Below, piece after piece: positions 47,498 through 56,301 of a DNA stretch of 64,000 nucleotides. Each line of letters starts with the position of its first letter. Position 1 is the stretch's first letter. The translations under genes were made by a program, and so were the position numbers. A model generated the notes under the pieces. It saw only the letters and a program-made list of their open reading frames with translations. It made no database searches and had not been told where the DNA came from. This DNA is from Candidatus Zixiibacteriota bacterium (GTDB lineage: Bacteria > Zixibacteria > MSB-5A5 > GN15 > FEB-12): assembly GCA_024280215.1 (NCBI GenBank), contig JAJRQO010000021.1, positions 115,523-179,522 on the forward strand, read 5' to 3'.

Positions 47498-47523
47498 CAA
47501 GAGATATTCCGAAATTCCTCGTT

Positions 47524-47617
47524 CAGTCGGTTCCTGATTTGCTGAAAGCAAATTGTGAACTGATTGAATTTCCAAGTGTCAGGTGTCATCACGCTAAAGC
47601 ATGATAGCACCCGACAC
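47524..47617. repeat. Twin-hairpin dispersed element, copy E
   Basis: First palindrome: GTTCCTGATT, TGC-TGAAA-GCA, AATTGTGAAC (inner part 47530-47560). Second (47576-47617): GTGTCAGGTGT, ATCACGC-TAAA-GCATGAT, GCACCCGACAC. It has the same order and orientation as the reverse complement of copy A. Confidence 0.78.
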
Positions 47618-47725
47618 AACAAGTAATATCCCCATCTAATCCTCACTTGCGGAAAAACGATAATTAAGTATATTAAAAGCTAACAAATAAACGGTTCTAC
47701 AACTGACTCTTTGGGGAATTTAAAG

Positions 47726-49297
47726 ATGAAACACAAACTAACTTTTTTTGTTCTTATACTGGTTTCACTTTTTCTATTTAATAGTTGTGAACTGCTCAAT
47801 CCTCTTATTGGAGGTAAAACAAATAAACTTACTCCAATCCCAGACCCTCAAAATTTTGCAATATCAATTGAACGTACTCATGGTACAATTCAAGGCCAAT
47901 CACAAGCGGTTGAAATAACTTTACAAAATAACACAGCAGAAAATTATCAGTTAGGTGGTTTTGATTTTGTCATTGGCTACAATGCCGCTGCCCTCACATT
48001 TCAGTCGGCTGACCCTGGACAATTTTTAGTAGATTGTGGGTGGGAGTATTTTACTTATCGTTATGGAGCAAATGGAAACTGTGAAACCGATTGTCCATCG
48101 GGCGAAATTCGTATTACTGTTATAGCGGAAACAAACAATGGTGCGGGAAATCATCCTGTATGCTTTAACATTGAAGGAGCGATTGCCAATCAACTGACAG
48201 TTTTAAATTTTTTAGTAACAAATGACCGCTCATTTGAATGTGCTTTTGCTCCTATCCAATTCTACTGGTATGATTGTGGTGATAATATTGTTAAAGATGT
48301 TTCAGGTAATCTCACATTTTTGAGTGAGCATATATATATTCAAAACTATTTTACTTTCGACCACACTACTACAATCGACTACAACCTTGATTTTCATATA
48401 GATACTCCTTTTCCATCTTACTCTGGGTCTAATAATAGTTGTGATAATGATAATACCTTTCGTAATATCGACTTTATCAATGGTGGGATTGATATTGTCT
48501 GTGTAGATTCAATTGATGCGCGGGGTGATATTAATTTAAATGAAATTTCTTATGAATTTTCCGATGCCGTTTTATTTTCTAATTATTTCGTATATGGAAT
48601 GAGCGTGTTTTTGATGAATGTTGATGCGTCAACAGCTGCCTCTGATGTGAACGCCGATGGTCTCACACTTACCGTAGCTGATTTAGTATATCTCATTCGT
48701 GTGTTAGTTGGTGATGCTGTCCCATACCCAGCAAATATTGTAAATGATGCTACTTATACAAATGGAGATATTATTAACAATGACGGCATACTTTCTATAG
48801 AGAATATTAATGCAGGTGCTGCACATCTTGTCGTCAAAGGAGATATACAACCTACTCTCCTTGCTAACGGCATGACAATGTTTTCTAATTTTGATGGGGC
48901 TAATACAAATACTCTAATCTACTCGCTTGAATTGAACAGTTTTAGCGGTGAATTTATAAACATTGGGAACAATGAGTTAGTTTCTATGGCTATGGCTGAT
49001 AGAGATGGCAACCAAATTATTCCGAAACTTATTCCTCAAACTTACGTGCTTGGACAAAACTATCCGAACCCATTTAATCCAACGACGACGATACCATTTT
49101 CAATGCCTCAGGATGCATTTGTAACGCTGGATATATATAATACTAACGGTCAAAAAGTAGCCTCATTCTCTGGAAATTATGTAGCAGGTTCTCATGCTTT
49201 TGAATGGGATGCGACCAATTCCCCATCGGGAACTTACAGATATACGTTACGAATAAATAATTTTGTTGACTCTAAAACAATGCTGAAGGTAGGGTAA
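47726..49297 (+). CDS. Cohesin/dockerin-like surface lipoprotein with sorting domain, paralogue 1
   Basis: This 523-residue protein has the lipoprotein signal MKHKLTFFVLILVSLFLFNSC. The N-terminal domain contains LGGFDFVIGYNAAALTFQSA, typical of cohesin-like folds, plus several disulfide-type cysteines. A dockerin-like stretch follows (RGDINLNEISYEFSDAVLFSNYFV and DVNADGLTLTVADLVYLIRVL). The tail is a sorting domain (GQNYPNPFNPTTTIPF...TYRYTL...KTMLKVG). GGGGA lies 8 nt before ATG. It is the first of three tandem relatives and the only one starting with ATG. An extracellular scaffold or adhesin role is inferred. Confidence 0.84.
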   Translation: MKHKLTFFVLILVSLFLFNSCELLNPLIGGKTNKLTPIPDPQNFAISIERTHGTIQGQSQAVEITLQNNTAENYQLGGFDFVIGYNAAALTFQSADPGQFLVDCGWEYFTYRYGANGNCETDCPSGEIRITVIAETNNGAGNHPVCFNIEGAIANQLTVLNFLVTNDRSFECAFAPIQFYWYDCGDNIVKDVSGNLTFLSEHIYIQNYFTFDHTTTIDYNLDFHIDTPFPSYSGSNNSCDNDNTFRNIDFINGGIDIVCVDSIDARGDINLNEISYEFSDAVLFSNYFVYGMSVFLMNVDASTAASDVNADGLTLTVADLVYLIRVLVGDAVPYPANIVNDATYTNGDIINNDGILSIENINAGAAHLVVKGDIQPTLLANGMTMFSNFDGANTNTLIYSLELNSFSGEFINIGNNELVSMAMADRDGNQIIPKLIPQTYVLGQNYPNPFNPTTTIPFSMPQDAFVTLDIYNTNGQKVASFSGNYVAGSHAFEWDATNSPSGTYRYTLRINNFVDSKTMLKVG

Positions 49298-49339
49298 CAT
49301 TGACTAAACACATTTTACTTACTATGGGAGATTTAGAAG

Positions 49340-50677
49340 GTGACTATAAAAAGCTTATCAACTATACTTATATCTACAATTGTCTTATTATTTAACTGTC
49401 AGACCCCTCATACTTATCAAAAGCTGAGTAACAATCAATTCCATCTCTCAGAAAAGATTGAAATTTCTATTGAATATGTTGGAAATGGGTCAAATTATGT
49501 TTTTCAAGGACAGTATGTAAATGTCCCAATTAAATTAACTTCCAACATTGATATAAATGCTTTTAACTTCCTTTTAAGTTATGATAAAAATGCTTTAAAA
49601 TTTCAATCCGCAAGTTTAGGACAAAGTTTAACTGAAAGCAAATGGAAGATTTCTACAGACAATTTAGATGAAGAAGAAAATTGTAATGTGAGTTGTCCTC
49701 CAAGTTTGTTAAGAATAAATGCTTCTGCTGAAACTGAAACTGAAACTGAAACTGAAACTGAAACTGAAAACAATCATTACCAATCCTCTGATTCTAATCA
49801 AATTGAACTTGTCATACTAAAATTTTTAATAACAAATGACCGTACATATGAATGCGATAAGCTTCCTATAAATTTTTACTGGAAAGATTGTAAAGATAAT
49901 ATTTTAAAACCATTAAAAAATTCTCAGGAAAGCTTTATTTATATTTCGAATAATATTTATAATTTTGATCAAGTCAGATATGATTGTCTCAAAAATTATA
50001 GATTCTATGCTTACAATGAAATTCAGAATCATGATACAACCTACCCTACATATCTAGGTGCTCAAAATTTTGATTGTACCGAAAACATTGAAAGTAAACG
50101 GTCTATTGACTTTTATAATGGTGGGGTACAATTAGATTGCAATCATTGGATAGACCCAAGAGGTGATTTGAATGTAAATGAAATTGCTTATGAAGTTGAA
50201 GATGCAATTCTGTTTAGTAAATATTTCATCTTTGGAGATTCTGTTTTTACAATAAACTTGGATGGACAAATTGAAACAACTGATTTAAATGCTGATTGTC
50301 AAACACTTACTGTGGCCGATTTTGTATATCTTGTACGTATAATTATCGGTGATGCTAACCCCTATCCCAAATTAATGCGAGATACTATATTTTACAAACG
50401 TTCCGATTCTGTTTCTTATTCAGACAAAGGGCAAATACATTCAGTGAATAAAAAGGTTGGTGCAGTTAGGCTCGTATTTCCTGGACAACAAAAATTTGAA
50501 TTACTCGCTGATAGCATGGATATTATCTCAAACTATGATGGTGAGAATACACGAATCTTTATATCTTCGTTAGAAGGGAAATTATTTTCAGGTGATTTCT
50601 TACTCTCAGAAAGTAAAGCAGATTCTTTAGAATTTGGTTCAGCATCAGGTTCGACAGTAAGAGTACATTATCAATAG
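49340..50677 (+). CDS. Cohesin/dockerin-like lipoprotein lacking the sorting domain, paralogue 2
   Basis: This 445-residue relative of its two neighbours starts with GTG (GGGAG 8 nt upstream) and has lipobox LLFNC. The cohesin-like part (INAFNFLLSYDKNALKFQSA) and dockerin-like part (RGDLNVNEIAYEVEDAILF, DLNADCQTLTVADFVYLVR) are kept. The protein stops at SGSTVRVHYQ, exactly where paralogue 3 continues into its sorting domain. No remains of that domain follow, and a priA tail relic begins 15 nt on, so the domain was deleted. A seven-copy CTGAAA repeat (49728-49769) encodes a Glu-Thr run. The protein may still be lipid-anchored, or it may be decaying. Confidence 0.78.
   Translation: MTIKSLSTILISTIVLLFNCQTPHTYQKLSNNQFHLSEKIEISIEYVGNGSNYVFQGQYVNVPIKLTSNIDINAFNFLLSYDKNALKFQSASLGQSLTESKWKISTDNLDEEENCNVSCPPSLLRINASAETETETETETETENNHYQSSDSNQIELVILKFLITNDRTYECDKLPINFYWKDCKDNILKPLKNSQESFIYISNNIYNFDQVRYDCLKNYRFYAYNEIQNHDTTYPTYLGAQNFDCTENIESKRSIDFYNGGVQLDCNHWIDPRGDLNVNEIAYEVEDAILFSKYFIFGDSVFTINLDGQIETTDLNADCQTLTVADFVYLVRIIIGDANPYPKLMRDTIFYKRSDSVSYSDKGQIHSVNKKVGAVRLVFPGQQKFELLADSMDIISNYDGENTRIFISSLEGKLFSGDFLLSESKADSLEFGSASGSTVRVHYQ
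49728..49769 (+). repeat. Hexanucleotide repeat (CTGAAA)7 inside paralogue 2
   Basis: Seven perfect CTGAAA units encode alternating Glu and Thr. Neighbouring paralogues lack it. Changes in copy number keep the frame, so length but not reading is expected to vary. Confidence 0.95.
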
Positions 50678-50687
50678 GATAATGTAC
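50663..50687. terminator. Hairpin straddling the paralogue 2 stop codon
   Basis: GTACATTATC, loop AATAG and GATAATGTAC form a perfect 10-bp stem. The TAG stop is in the loop. No clear U tract follows, so termination is only possible. Confidence 0.45.
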
Positions 50688-50692
50688 ATCAT

Positions 50693-50731
50693 TTACATCA
50701 TGTCGTCGGCATCAACATCAATTCTTATTTT
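50693..50731 (-). pseudogene. Relic of the priA 3' end
   Basis: Read on the minus strand this encodes KIRIDVDADDMM and a stop. The intact PriA ends IRINVDVDADDMM and a stop. Only a two-codon deletion and a few base changes separate them. Upstream of the 12 residues the match ends. The relic stop is 15 nt from the paralogue 2 stop; the real priA stop is 16 nt from the paralogue 3 stop. It therefore marks the join of a tandem duplication that carried one surface-protein gene with the tail of priA. Confidence 0.85.
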
Positions 50732-50842
50732 TAATAAAATAATTAATTTTCTACTTACATCCTAACCTTGCAATATAATTAAAACTTTCATATCTTTTTG
50801 TTCAAAATAACAAGCTAACTATCTTTTTTGGGAACAAGTACA

Positions 50843-52354
50843 TTGAAATATACTAAAACGATACTAATTTCCTTACTATTGCTCATGAATGGTTGTGGGA
50901 AGTATAACTCTACTAACAACATAAATAGAGCTGAAAATAAAGACATTTCACAAAATCAGATTGAAGTTAAAATTGGCAATATGGGTTATCAACATAATGA
51001 TATCGTTCTTCAAGGTCAATATGTAGAAGTTCCAATAAACCTTAATTCCGGAATATTAATCGGGGGGTTCGATTTATTGATAGCGTATGATAAAGAAGCA
51101 CTCAAATTTCAATCAGTAACACCTGGCAAAGACTTAACCGATAATAATTGGGAATATTTTACATACGGCTATGATCTGGAAAACAACTGTACCGACAACT
51201 GCCCTTCAGGATTAATTCGTGTTACAGCATTTACCTCGACAAACATTGATACTAATCATCCAACCAAAAAGAAAGTATCAGAACTGGCGATAATGAAATT
51301 TCTTGTAACTAATAACAAAGAATATGATTGTATAAAAGTTCCCCTTAAATTTTACTGGCTCGACTGTGGGGATAATTCTTTCTATTCCTGGAATCAAGAC
51401 ACACTATTTATTGCCAATAAAATATATAACACATTTTCTAAAAAACAATTTTCTGATAAAAATACAGTACAAAACTTTGCTTCAACTTATCCAACGTATT
51501 ATGGAGCTCAAGACCGCGACTGCTTTTCAGAAGATATTCATATCCCGAAGAGAACAGTTACTTTTTACAATGGTTCAGTTCAAATCAATTGTGTAGATAT
51601 AGAAGATTCTCATGGCGATTTAAACCTAAATGAAATCATAAATGAGTTATCAGACGTAGAGTTGTTTAGTGATTATTTCATGACAGGGCTTAGAGCTTTC
51701 ATAATCAATACAAAAAGTCAGACGGCTACTTCAGATGTAAATCATGATGGTAAAACTTTGACTGTTGCAGACTTTGTATATCTCATAAAAATTATCAACG
51801 GCAATGCTCTACCTTACCCGAAACTTAAACCAGATACAGCTCAAATAAAACATACAAACGGTATTCTCTCAGTTGATAAAGAAATGGGGGCAGCACTCAT
51901 AGTTTTAGAAGGAAATGACTTTGCCACTTTGATTGTTAATAATATGGAAATAATGAGCAATTTTGACGGTACCAATACTCAAGTACTTATTTATTCACTT
52001 GATGGAAATACTTTTTCGGGTGAATTCTTAAATGTCAATAGTAACGTTGTATCTGTAGAGTTTGGCTCTACGGAGGGTACAACGGTTGCATTAAAACATT
52101 TAAAGTTAGGGGCAAATTACCCGAACCCATTTGCGGATATAACAACCATACCATTCTATTTAATGAACCAAGCAAAAGTTACATTTATTATAACGACCAA
52201 TGATGGACAAATTGTTTATACACAATCTGAGTATTTTCAAGCTGGTGAAAATACTTTTACATTTGATGGCTCAACCCAGTTAGAGGGTATTTATAGATAT
52301 ACAATCATTGTCAATGGTTTTGAAGAGAATAAATCAATGAATTTAACTAGATAG
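50843..52354 (+). CDS. Cohesin/dockerin-like surface lipoprotein with sorting domain, paralogue 3
   Basis: This 503-residue protein has the lipoprotein signal KYTKTILISLLLLMNGC. The cohesin-like domain (IGGFDLLIAYDKEALKFQSV), dockerin-like segment (HGDLNLNEIINELSDVELF, DVNHDGKTLTVADFVYLIK) and C-terminal sorting domain (GANYPNPFADITTIPF...GIYRYTI...NKSMNLTR) are all present. The start is TTG at 50843: it lines up with the ATG of paralogue 1, each 15 nt after a TTGGG that supplies the ribosome site. Convergent with priA, 16 nt apart. Confidence 0.82.
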   Translation: MKYTKTILISLLLLMNGCGKYNSTNNINRAENKDISQNQIEVKIGNMGYQHNDIVLQGQYVEVPINLNSGILIGGFDLLIAYDKEALKFQSVTPGKDLTDNNWEYFTYGYDLENNCTDNCPSGLIRVTAFTSTNIDTNHPTKKKVSELAIMKFLVTNNKEYDCIKVPLKFYWLDCGDNSFYSWNQDTLFIANKIYNTFSKKQFSDKNTVQNFASTYPTYYGAQDRDCFSEDIHIPKRTVTFYNGSVQINCVDIEDSHGDLNLNEIINELSDVELFSDYFMTGLRAFIINTKSQTATSDVNHDGKTLTVADFVYLIKIINGNALPYPKLKPDTAQIKHTNGILSVDKEMGAALIVLEGNDFATLIVNNMEIMSNFDGTNTQVLIYSLDGNTFSGEFLNVNSNVVSVEFGSTEGTTVALKHLKLGANYPNPFADITTIPFYLMNQAKVTFIITTNDGQIVYTQSEYFQAGENTFTFDGSTQLEGIYRYTIIVNGFEENKSMNLTR

Positions 52355-52370
52355 TTACGAAGTAACTGGA

Positions 52371-54758
52371 CTACATCATATCGTCGGCGTCGACATCAAC
52401 GTTGATTCGTATTGTCGCAGGAAGTTTAAAACGTGCTTCAATATCTTCCCATTCTGAAAGCATCTTGACAAATTTGATGACCTGATTTGTTTTCACAAAC
52501 AGATGTCGTCTATATCTATTCCGTAAAAAATAAATAGGGCATGGTGCTGGTCCTAAGAGTTGTACTTGTAGATTATGAGTTTTAATTTTGTGAGCCAGTT
52601 TCTCACGAAACATAAGGGTCTCTTTTTCAAGCAAATTTTCTTTTTCACATGACAAAGTAAAATTTACAATGCGAGAAAATGGTGGATACCACAACTCTTC
52701 ACGTTCTTTGATTACCCTCTTAAAAAAGCCTGCATAATCCTGACGGGATGCTTCCTGTATGACTGGGTTGTCAGGATCAAATGTCTGTATAAGCACCTCT
52801 CCTCTTTTTTCTGCTCGTCCTGAACGACCTGACACTTGCAGGAGCCGTGCAAACGCTTTCTCGGACGCTCTAAAATCTGGCATATCAAGCGATGCGTCTG
52901 CAGAAAGAACTCCTACCAATGTCACTCCAGGCATATCGAGCCCCTTGGTAACCATCTGTGTTCCGAGTAGAAGATTCGATTTTTTTTCGGCAAAGTGTGT
53001 CAGAATCTCATACGCTTTTTTCCGTCCATCGGCGGAATCAGAATCCATCCGTATCGGTTTAGCACCTTCAAAGAGACGAGGGATGTTTCCTTCAACTTTT
53101 TGAGTTCCAACACCCATGAAATAAAATTCAGTACCATCGCATGCGTCATTTTCACAATGCTCAATGACATGGGAGATATAACCACAATAATGGCAAGTCA
53201 GCTTGTTCCCTTTTTTATGATATGTCAATCTCAATTTACAGTTTGGGCATTCGGGAACATCTCCACATTTCATACATTTCATTTGTGGTGAATGACCACG
53301 ACGATTTAGAAAGAGTATGACCTGTTCATCTTTTTTTATACGTGCTTCAACTTCCTTTTTCAAGGTAAAAGAGATATACGGCAAATCACCTTTGAGCCGA
53401 TCAGTTTTCATATCAACCAAATGCACTGTCGGAAGCAACGCTCCACCTGGTCGCTCGGTCAGTTCCAAAAGCTTATACCTACCAGTTGTAGCATTTTGAT
53501 ATGACTCGACCGATGGAGATGCTGATCCTAAGAGAATCGGGATATTATTTATCTTGGCACGCATGATTGCTGAGTCACGTCCATGAAAACGTGGGGCGGG
53601 GTCATCTTGTTTGTACGAGCTGTCATGTTCTTCATCGACAATTATCAGTCCAAGATTTTTTATCGGAACAAAAAGAGCTGAACGAGGTCCGACAACAATT
53701 TTATATTTACCATCTCGGATACCACTCCAACTTTCCAAACGTTCTTTTTCAGTCATGGCAGAATGAATGACGGTGACTTCATTACCAAAGAAACCTCGAA
53801 AATACGCAAGCGTCGTAGAGGTCAGAGCAATCTCAGGAGTAAGTAAGAGTGCTGATTTCCCCTGTGCTAAAATTTCACGACAGAGATAACAGTATACAAT
53901 TGTTTTCCCCGAACCTGTGACACCATGCAAAAGGGAAGTTGAGAAACCATTAGGAATATTATCAGAAAACTCTTTTACAACACTTTTTTGATTTTCAGTT
54001 AAAACTATTTTATCAAGGTTCTCTTTTGGTTTGATAAAATCAAGCGGGACTCTACTTTCGTCAGCTTCAACAGGTAGGAGAACATTGTGCTCAATTGCTT
54101 TTTTCAGTTGATAGTCCGTCCAGCCATTTGCTATAAGCTCCCCACGGCTTTTTATTCCGTCATACATCTCCGCCTGAAACTGTCGTTCATGAAAATAAAT
54201 TTCCCATCCATCGATTGACTCAATTTTGTAGCCAGCAATTTTAGCTTTTTTGAGATGCGGTTCATCAAGCCAATGTTCGATAACAGCTTTATCTTTTAGC
54301 AATTTTGCAAACAAACTTTTCTTTTGTAGTTGGATATCCTGAATAACTTTTTGGGAAAGTTTTACACCAGGTTTAAAATGCCTAAGAATCGATTGGGGAA
54401 TCTCGCATGGTGCCGTTGTCCAAAAATATTGTGAGGCTTTTTTCTTTTTGAAGCTACTCGGTAGTGCTGCCAAAAAACAATCTGCTGGATTAGCAAAATA
54501 ATAATTGGACATCCATAGTATCAGTTCAAACAAATCTCTTGGGAAGTAAGTTTGACTATCCAATGTCTGAATAATATTTTTATACCTGATGCCTGGAGTA
54601 AATTGAGATTCACCAATATAGAACCCAGTTTTTTTCATTTTACCGAAAGGAACTAAGACCCTTTGCCCTGGGAGTAGTTGTTCTATATGAGATGGTATTT
54701 TATAAGTAAAAGTTTTTCGGAGTGGCCCACTCAGGGCTATGTTGGCATATTTTATCAT
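52371..54758 (-). CDS. priA: Primosomal replication helicase PriA
   Basis: This 795-residue 3'-5' helicase restarts stalled replication forks. An N-terminal 3'-DNA-end-binding domain (about 1-110) is followed by a helicase core with Walker A GVTGSGKT, DEEH box IVDEEHDSSYKQ and motif TQMVTKGLDMPGVTLV. The zinc-binding insert has CMKCGDVPECPNC and CHYCGYISHVIEHCENDAC. All expected motifs and Cys residues are present. Its last codons read VDVDADDMM, and the same tail recurs as a relic at 50693. It is read towards the paralogue array. Confidence 0.97.
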   Translation of the reverse strand: MIKYANIALSGPLRKTFTYKIPSHIEQLLPGQRVLVPFGKMKKTGFYIGESQFTPGIRYKNIIQTLDSQTYFPRDLFELILWMSNYYFANPADCFLAALPSSFKKKKASQYFWTTAPCEIPQSILRHFKPGVKLSQKVIQDIQLQKKSLFAKLLKDKAVIEHWLDEPHLKKAKIAGYKIESIDGWEIYFHERQFQAEMYDGIKSRGELIANGWTDYQLKKAIEHNVLLPVEADESRVPLDFIKPKENLDKIVLTENQKSVVKEFSDNIPNGFSTSLLHGVTGSGKTIVYCYLCREILAQGKSALLLTPEIALTSTTLAYFRGFFGNEVTVIHSAMTEKERLESWSGIRDGKYKIVVGPRSALFVPIKNLGLIIVDEEHDSSYKQDDPAPRFHGRDSAIMRAKINNIPILLGSASPSVESYQNATTGRYKLLELTERPGGALLPTVHLVDMKTDRLKGDLPYISFTLKKEVEARIKKDEQVILFLNRRGHSPQMKCMKCGDVPECPNCKLRLTYHKKGNKLTCHYCGYISHVIEHCENDACDGTEFYFMGVGTQKVEGNIPRLFEGAKPIRMDSDSADGRKKAYEILTHFAEKKSNLLLGTQMVTKGLDMPGVTLVGVLSADASLDMPDFRASEKAFARLLQVSGRSGRAEKRGEVLIQTFDPDNPVIQEASRQDYAGFFKRVIKEREELWYPPFSRIVNFTLSCEKENLLEKETLMFREKLAHKIKTHNLQVQLLGPAPCPIYFLRNRYRRHLFVKTNQVIKFVKMLSEWEDIEARFKLPATIRINVDVDADDMM

Positions 54759-54769
54759 AGAAAGAATAA

Positions 54770-54794
54770 AAGCGGCAGATAAAATCTGCCGCTT
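54770..54794 (-). terminator. Terminator of the TPR gene
   Basis: AAGCGGCAGAT, AAA and ATCTGCCGCTT form a perfect 11-bp stem. On the minus strand TTTATTCTTTC follows. It lies 24 nt after the TPR stop and just before priA. Confidence 0.88.
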
Positions 54795-54817
54795 CGTATC
54801 TGAAAAGCGTTATAAAT

Positions 54818-56218
54818 TTATTTTAAAGCATCAAAATGTTTTTGTGCATTTGCTTTATCTTTAGTTTGTTTTAACTCAGCATACAAACTGATAAGTTGTT
54901 CCCAAACATCTTTATCTTTTGGTTTAATCTCAACAACTTTTTCGTAAGAAGCAGCTGATTTTGCAAACTCTTTTGTTTGGATATAACTATCACCTAATGA
55001 TTTCCAGTAATCAGATTCATTTGGATTTAATTCTGCTGCTGCGGCAAAACCAGCAATTGCGAATTCCCAATTGGAAATAATATAGTTATATGTCGCATAT
55101 AAATATTGAATCTGTTCATTTTTTGGATCAACATCTATGACTCTTTTATAGTACGCCAATGTTGTGTCTATATAATCATCTTTTATTTGTGTCCATTTTT
55201 TTGCCTCAGCATCATTACCTGCGTCAGCATATGAACGTGCTGAATCGGCGGCATCGATAAAGACTTTACGAAAATGATGCCCTGTTGCTTTAAGTGCTTC
55301 CACGTTCACAGGGTCTAATGCAAGAACTCTTTGACTCACAGCAAAAGCTGAGTCAAACATTTTTTGATTTCTGAAACAAATGCCAAGATTACCCAAAGTT
55401 ACAATATCATCAGGTCTTAAATCGGTGTACTCTCTCATATATGGAATCGCTCCACCATAGTCACCCATGTTGATATAATCATAAGCAATTGTTTGTAATA
55501 GTGTCGCTCTGTCTTGAGCATAATCAAGACCTCGCACTAAGGCTTTAATCGCATTTTCATGATCACCCATTTTATCATACAAAGTTCTCATGCCAACAAA
55601 AGCTCTGATATCATTTGGATTTAAAACAATACAAAGTTCGAAATTTGCAATTGATGAATCCGCGTGAGCTTGTAAACTAATTTTAAATTGTTCAATAAGG
55701 GTTGAGTCTGTCTCATTTGCAATATCTTCCAGAATAGAAGTAACATTTTGCGAGGCATCATTTTCGTTCATAAAATTGATACCATTATTATAAAACTGAC
55801 GCCAATAGTTCACAACTAATGAATCATTCTTTTGAATAAGGTTTTTACAACCTTTTTTGTATTTCTTTTTTACATCCTTATTGTCTTTATCACAGGCAAC
55901 ATTAAGAGAGTCCATATAGGCAACTAAAGTTGTTACATGCTGCAACTTCTCTTCTAAACTTACTGATCTGTCAATATAATCAACTTCAATAGAACCACGA
56001 AGTTGGATAGCTTCCGCAGTTGGCCCGTAGTGCATAAACAACGAATCAAGCATAGCAATCGCTGTATTATATCGTTCTAAATCACCAGACAAAATATGGA
56101 TTTTGGCAGATTTGATATAAGCACCCATTGGCAATTTACGAGCTTTTTTGGCATTAGTAGCCATTGGCACCAAGGCGAGCAGAAGTGCGATAATTGCTAA
56201 ATTTCTTAGTAATTTCAA
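54818..56218 (-). CDS. Exported tetratricopeptide-repeat protein
   Basis: This 466-residue protein has a signal peptide (KLLRNLAIIALLLALVPMATNA). The N-terminal half is Lys/Asp-rich helical. At least five TPR units follow (for example CIVLNPNDIRAFVGMRTLYDK, YTDLRPDDIVTLGNLGICF, VIDVDPKNEQIQYLYATYNY, AAELNPNESDYWKSLGDSY and VVEIKPKDKDVWEQLISLY). The start is TTG at 56218, six nt after a perfect AAGGAG; an in-frame TTG at 56254 has no ribosome site. A periplasmic scaffold for protein partners is likely. No enzymatic domain is seen. Confidence 0.83.
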   Translation of the reverse strand: MKLLRNLAIIALLLALVPMATNAKKARKLPMGAYIKSAKIHILSGDLERYNTAIAMLDSLFMHYGPTAEAIQLRGSIEVDYIDRSVSLEEKLQHVTTLVAYMDSLNVACDKDNKDVKKKYKKGCKNLIQKNDSLVVNYWRQFYNNGINFMNENDASQNVTSILEDIANETDSTLIEQFKISLQAHADSSIANFELCIVLNPNDIRAFVGMRTLYDKMGDHENAIKALVRGLDYAQDRATLLQTIAYDYINMGDYGGAIPYMREYTDLRPDDIVTLGNLGICFRNQKMFDSAFAVSQRVLALDPVNVEALKATGHHFRKVFIDAADSARSYADAGNDAEAKKWTQIKDDYIDTTLAYYKRVIDVDPKNEQIQYLYATYNYIISNWEFAIAGFAAAAELNPNESDYWKSLGDSYIQTKEFAKSAASYEKVVEIKPKDKDVWEQLISLYAELKQTKDKANAQKHFDALK

Positions 56219-56301
56219 AATAAACTCCTTACATAAATTTCTTTTCAAATTCAAAGTGGAATCTACAGTATATAAACAGAGATGTCAACATACTTTCACA
56301 T

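Larger units (their letters stand above)
47406..47725. other. Repeat-rich interval before the cohesin/dockerin array
   Basis: There is no gene here. It contains a degenerate TAGGTCAGCATTCC...AAACCCGACACAAC element (47403-47464), the short palindrome GGCAGAACC...GGGTTCTTCCCTAC (47470-47497) and a twin-hairpin element (47524-47617). An AT-rich promoter region for the next gene follows. Confidence 0.65.
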
